A stretch of 64,000 bases of DNA from assembly GCA_029261795.1 (NCBI GenBank), contig JAJDAP010000085.1, positions 22,412 to 86,411 of the forward strand, in the 5' to 3' direction. The notes beneath the pieces were generated by a model. The model was given only the letters and a program-made list of their open reading frames with translations. It ran no database searches and had not been told where the DNA came from. Shown in pieces: positions 63,690 through 64,000 of the stretch (positions within the stretch are counted from its first letter, which is position 1; every line of letters begins with the position of its first letter). Both the position numbers and the translations under genes were made by a program. This DNA comes from Deltaproteobacteria bacterium (GTDB lineage: Bacteria > Myxococcota_A > UBA9160 > UBA6930).

Positions 63690-64000
63690 TCAGCCCGGAG
63701 CGGCAGCGGGGTCCAGGAGAGGACCGGCTCTCTTCCAGCCTTCGCTGAGGAGCCAGGTGTGGGTGAACGCGACGGCCCGGGTTCCGGGTCTTCCCTAGTG
63801 CCGCGATCACGAGATCGCGCGCCGAGCGCTTCCAGCCACCGAACCTTCGACCGGAAGAGGCGGGATCGATGCGCACGCTGCTGGGCGGCCGCTTCATGTG
63901 CCGTCTGGCATTCATCAGGACATACCGAAGTGCATTGCGCACCTGGGTCGGTGACTTCAAGACCACGTGGTGATACCGGTCCTTCAGGACCGGTCCAGAG
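63690..64000 (-). pseudogene. REP-associated tyrosine transposase (Y1) remnant, C-terminal
   Basis: The frame entering from the right edge reads LKDRYHHVVLKSPTQVRNALRYVLMNARRHMKR, the conserved region after the catalytic part of RAYT (REP-associated, IS200-like Y1) transposases. The usual ending WLLSEGWKRAG is found in a different frame (FTHTWLLSEGWKRAGPLLDPAAAPG) near 63700-63770, so a frameshift has occurred between about 63770 and 63850. The N-terminal part with the HUH motif and Tyr lies outside the window. It is probably inactive. Confidence 0.72.

Overview
The window is a GC-rich, gene-dense piece of a Gram-negative chromosome. It looks most like a lineage of the former Deltaproteobacteria (Myxococcota or Desulfobacterota-like); I cannot place it more precisely from sequence alone. 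The reasons are an LptE lipoprotein (so LPS), a type IV pilus block in the Myxococcus order pilA-pilG-pilH-pilI-pilD, a chemosensory operon with PATAN and HEAT-repeat partners, KorAB and GlpABC, and the IC-x-x-C...HGIC-x-x-C tail common in sensor proteins of these bacteria. Most genes lie on the minus strand in long runs with 4-bp ATGA/GTGA overlaps.

Layout. 1-15.3 kb (minus): a complete chemosensory operon read as PATAN/DUF4388 protein, response regulator, cheA, cheW, cheW, six-TM chemoreceptor, zinc-ribbon/pseudo-receiver protein, HEAT-repeat protein, cheR, cheB, coiled-coil GAF protein, cheY, then lptE and the start of holA. A sigma-28-like promoter lies before the first gene. 15.4-23.5 kb (minus): a housekeeping operon yceD-rpmF-fabD-acpP-fabF-[rpiB-glyA fusion]-nrdR-ribD-ribH-nusB-M17 N-domain protein, with tRNA-Gln(CTG) just upstream. 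23.7-28.0 kb: two tandem lipoproteins that join an alkaline-phosphatase/sulfatase-fold domain to TPRs. 28.0-33.0 kb: pilus assembly genes behind a near-perfect sigma-54 promoter, with two pilin genes separated by tandem hairpins. 33.2-38.2 kb: tRNA-Glu(CTC), a frameshifted membrane protein gene, a PilZ gene, a DEDDh exonuclease, a small kinase-fold gene and two ECF-type sigma factors. 38.2-46.2 kb (minus): conserved unknown, Tgl/PilF-like TPR lipoprotein, RodZ-like HTH protein, recO, glyS, ppdK, lipoprotein. 46.4-53.4 kb: korAB converging on a TCA block mdh-sucC-sucD. 53.5-60.7 kb (minus): REC-GAF-GGDEF protein, a perfect 40-bp inverted repeat, aspS, a LysM protein, glpA-glpB and a short glpC-like gene. 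60.8-64 kb: UbiB-family kinase, argG and a frameshifted REP-associated (Y1) transposase remnant cut by the window edge.

How it fits together. Three signalling layers meet surface motility or adhesion here: a CheA pathway under a possible motility sigma factor, sigma-54 control of pilA, and c-di-GMP makers and readers (GGDEF, PilZ). Central metabolism shows a ferredoxin-linked 2-oxoglutarate step with succinyl-CoA synthetase and malate dehydrogenase, plus PPDK and a quinone-linked type of glycerol-3-phosphate oxidation. The strongest odd points are the in-frame RpiB-GlyA fusion, the 40-bp perfect inverted repeat, the basic histone-like tail on PPDK, the tandem Thr-type phosphatase-fold/TPR lipoproteins, and the sigma-28-like promoter before the chemosensory operon. 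I saw no CRISPR array, prophage or intact insertion sequence.
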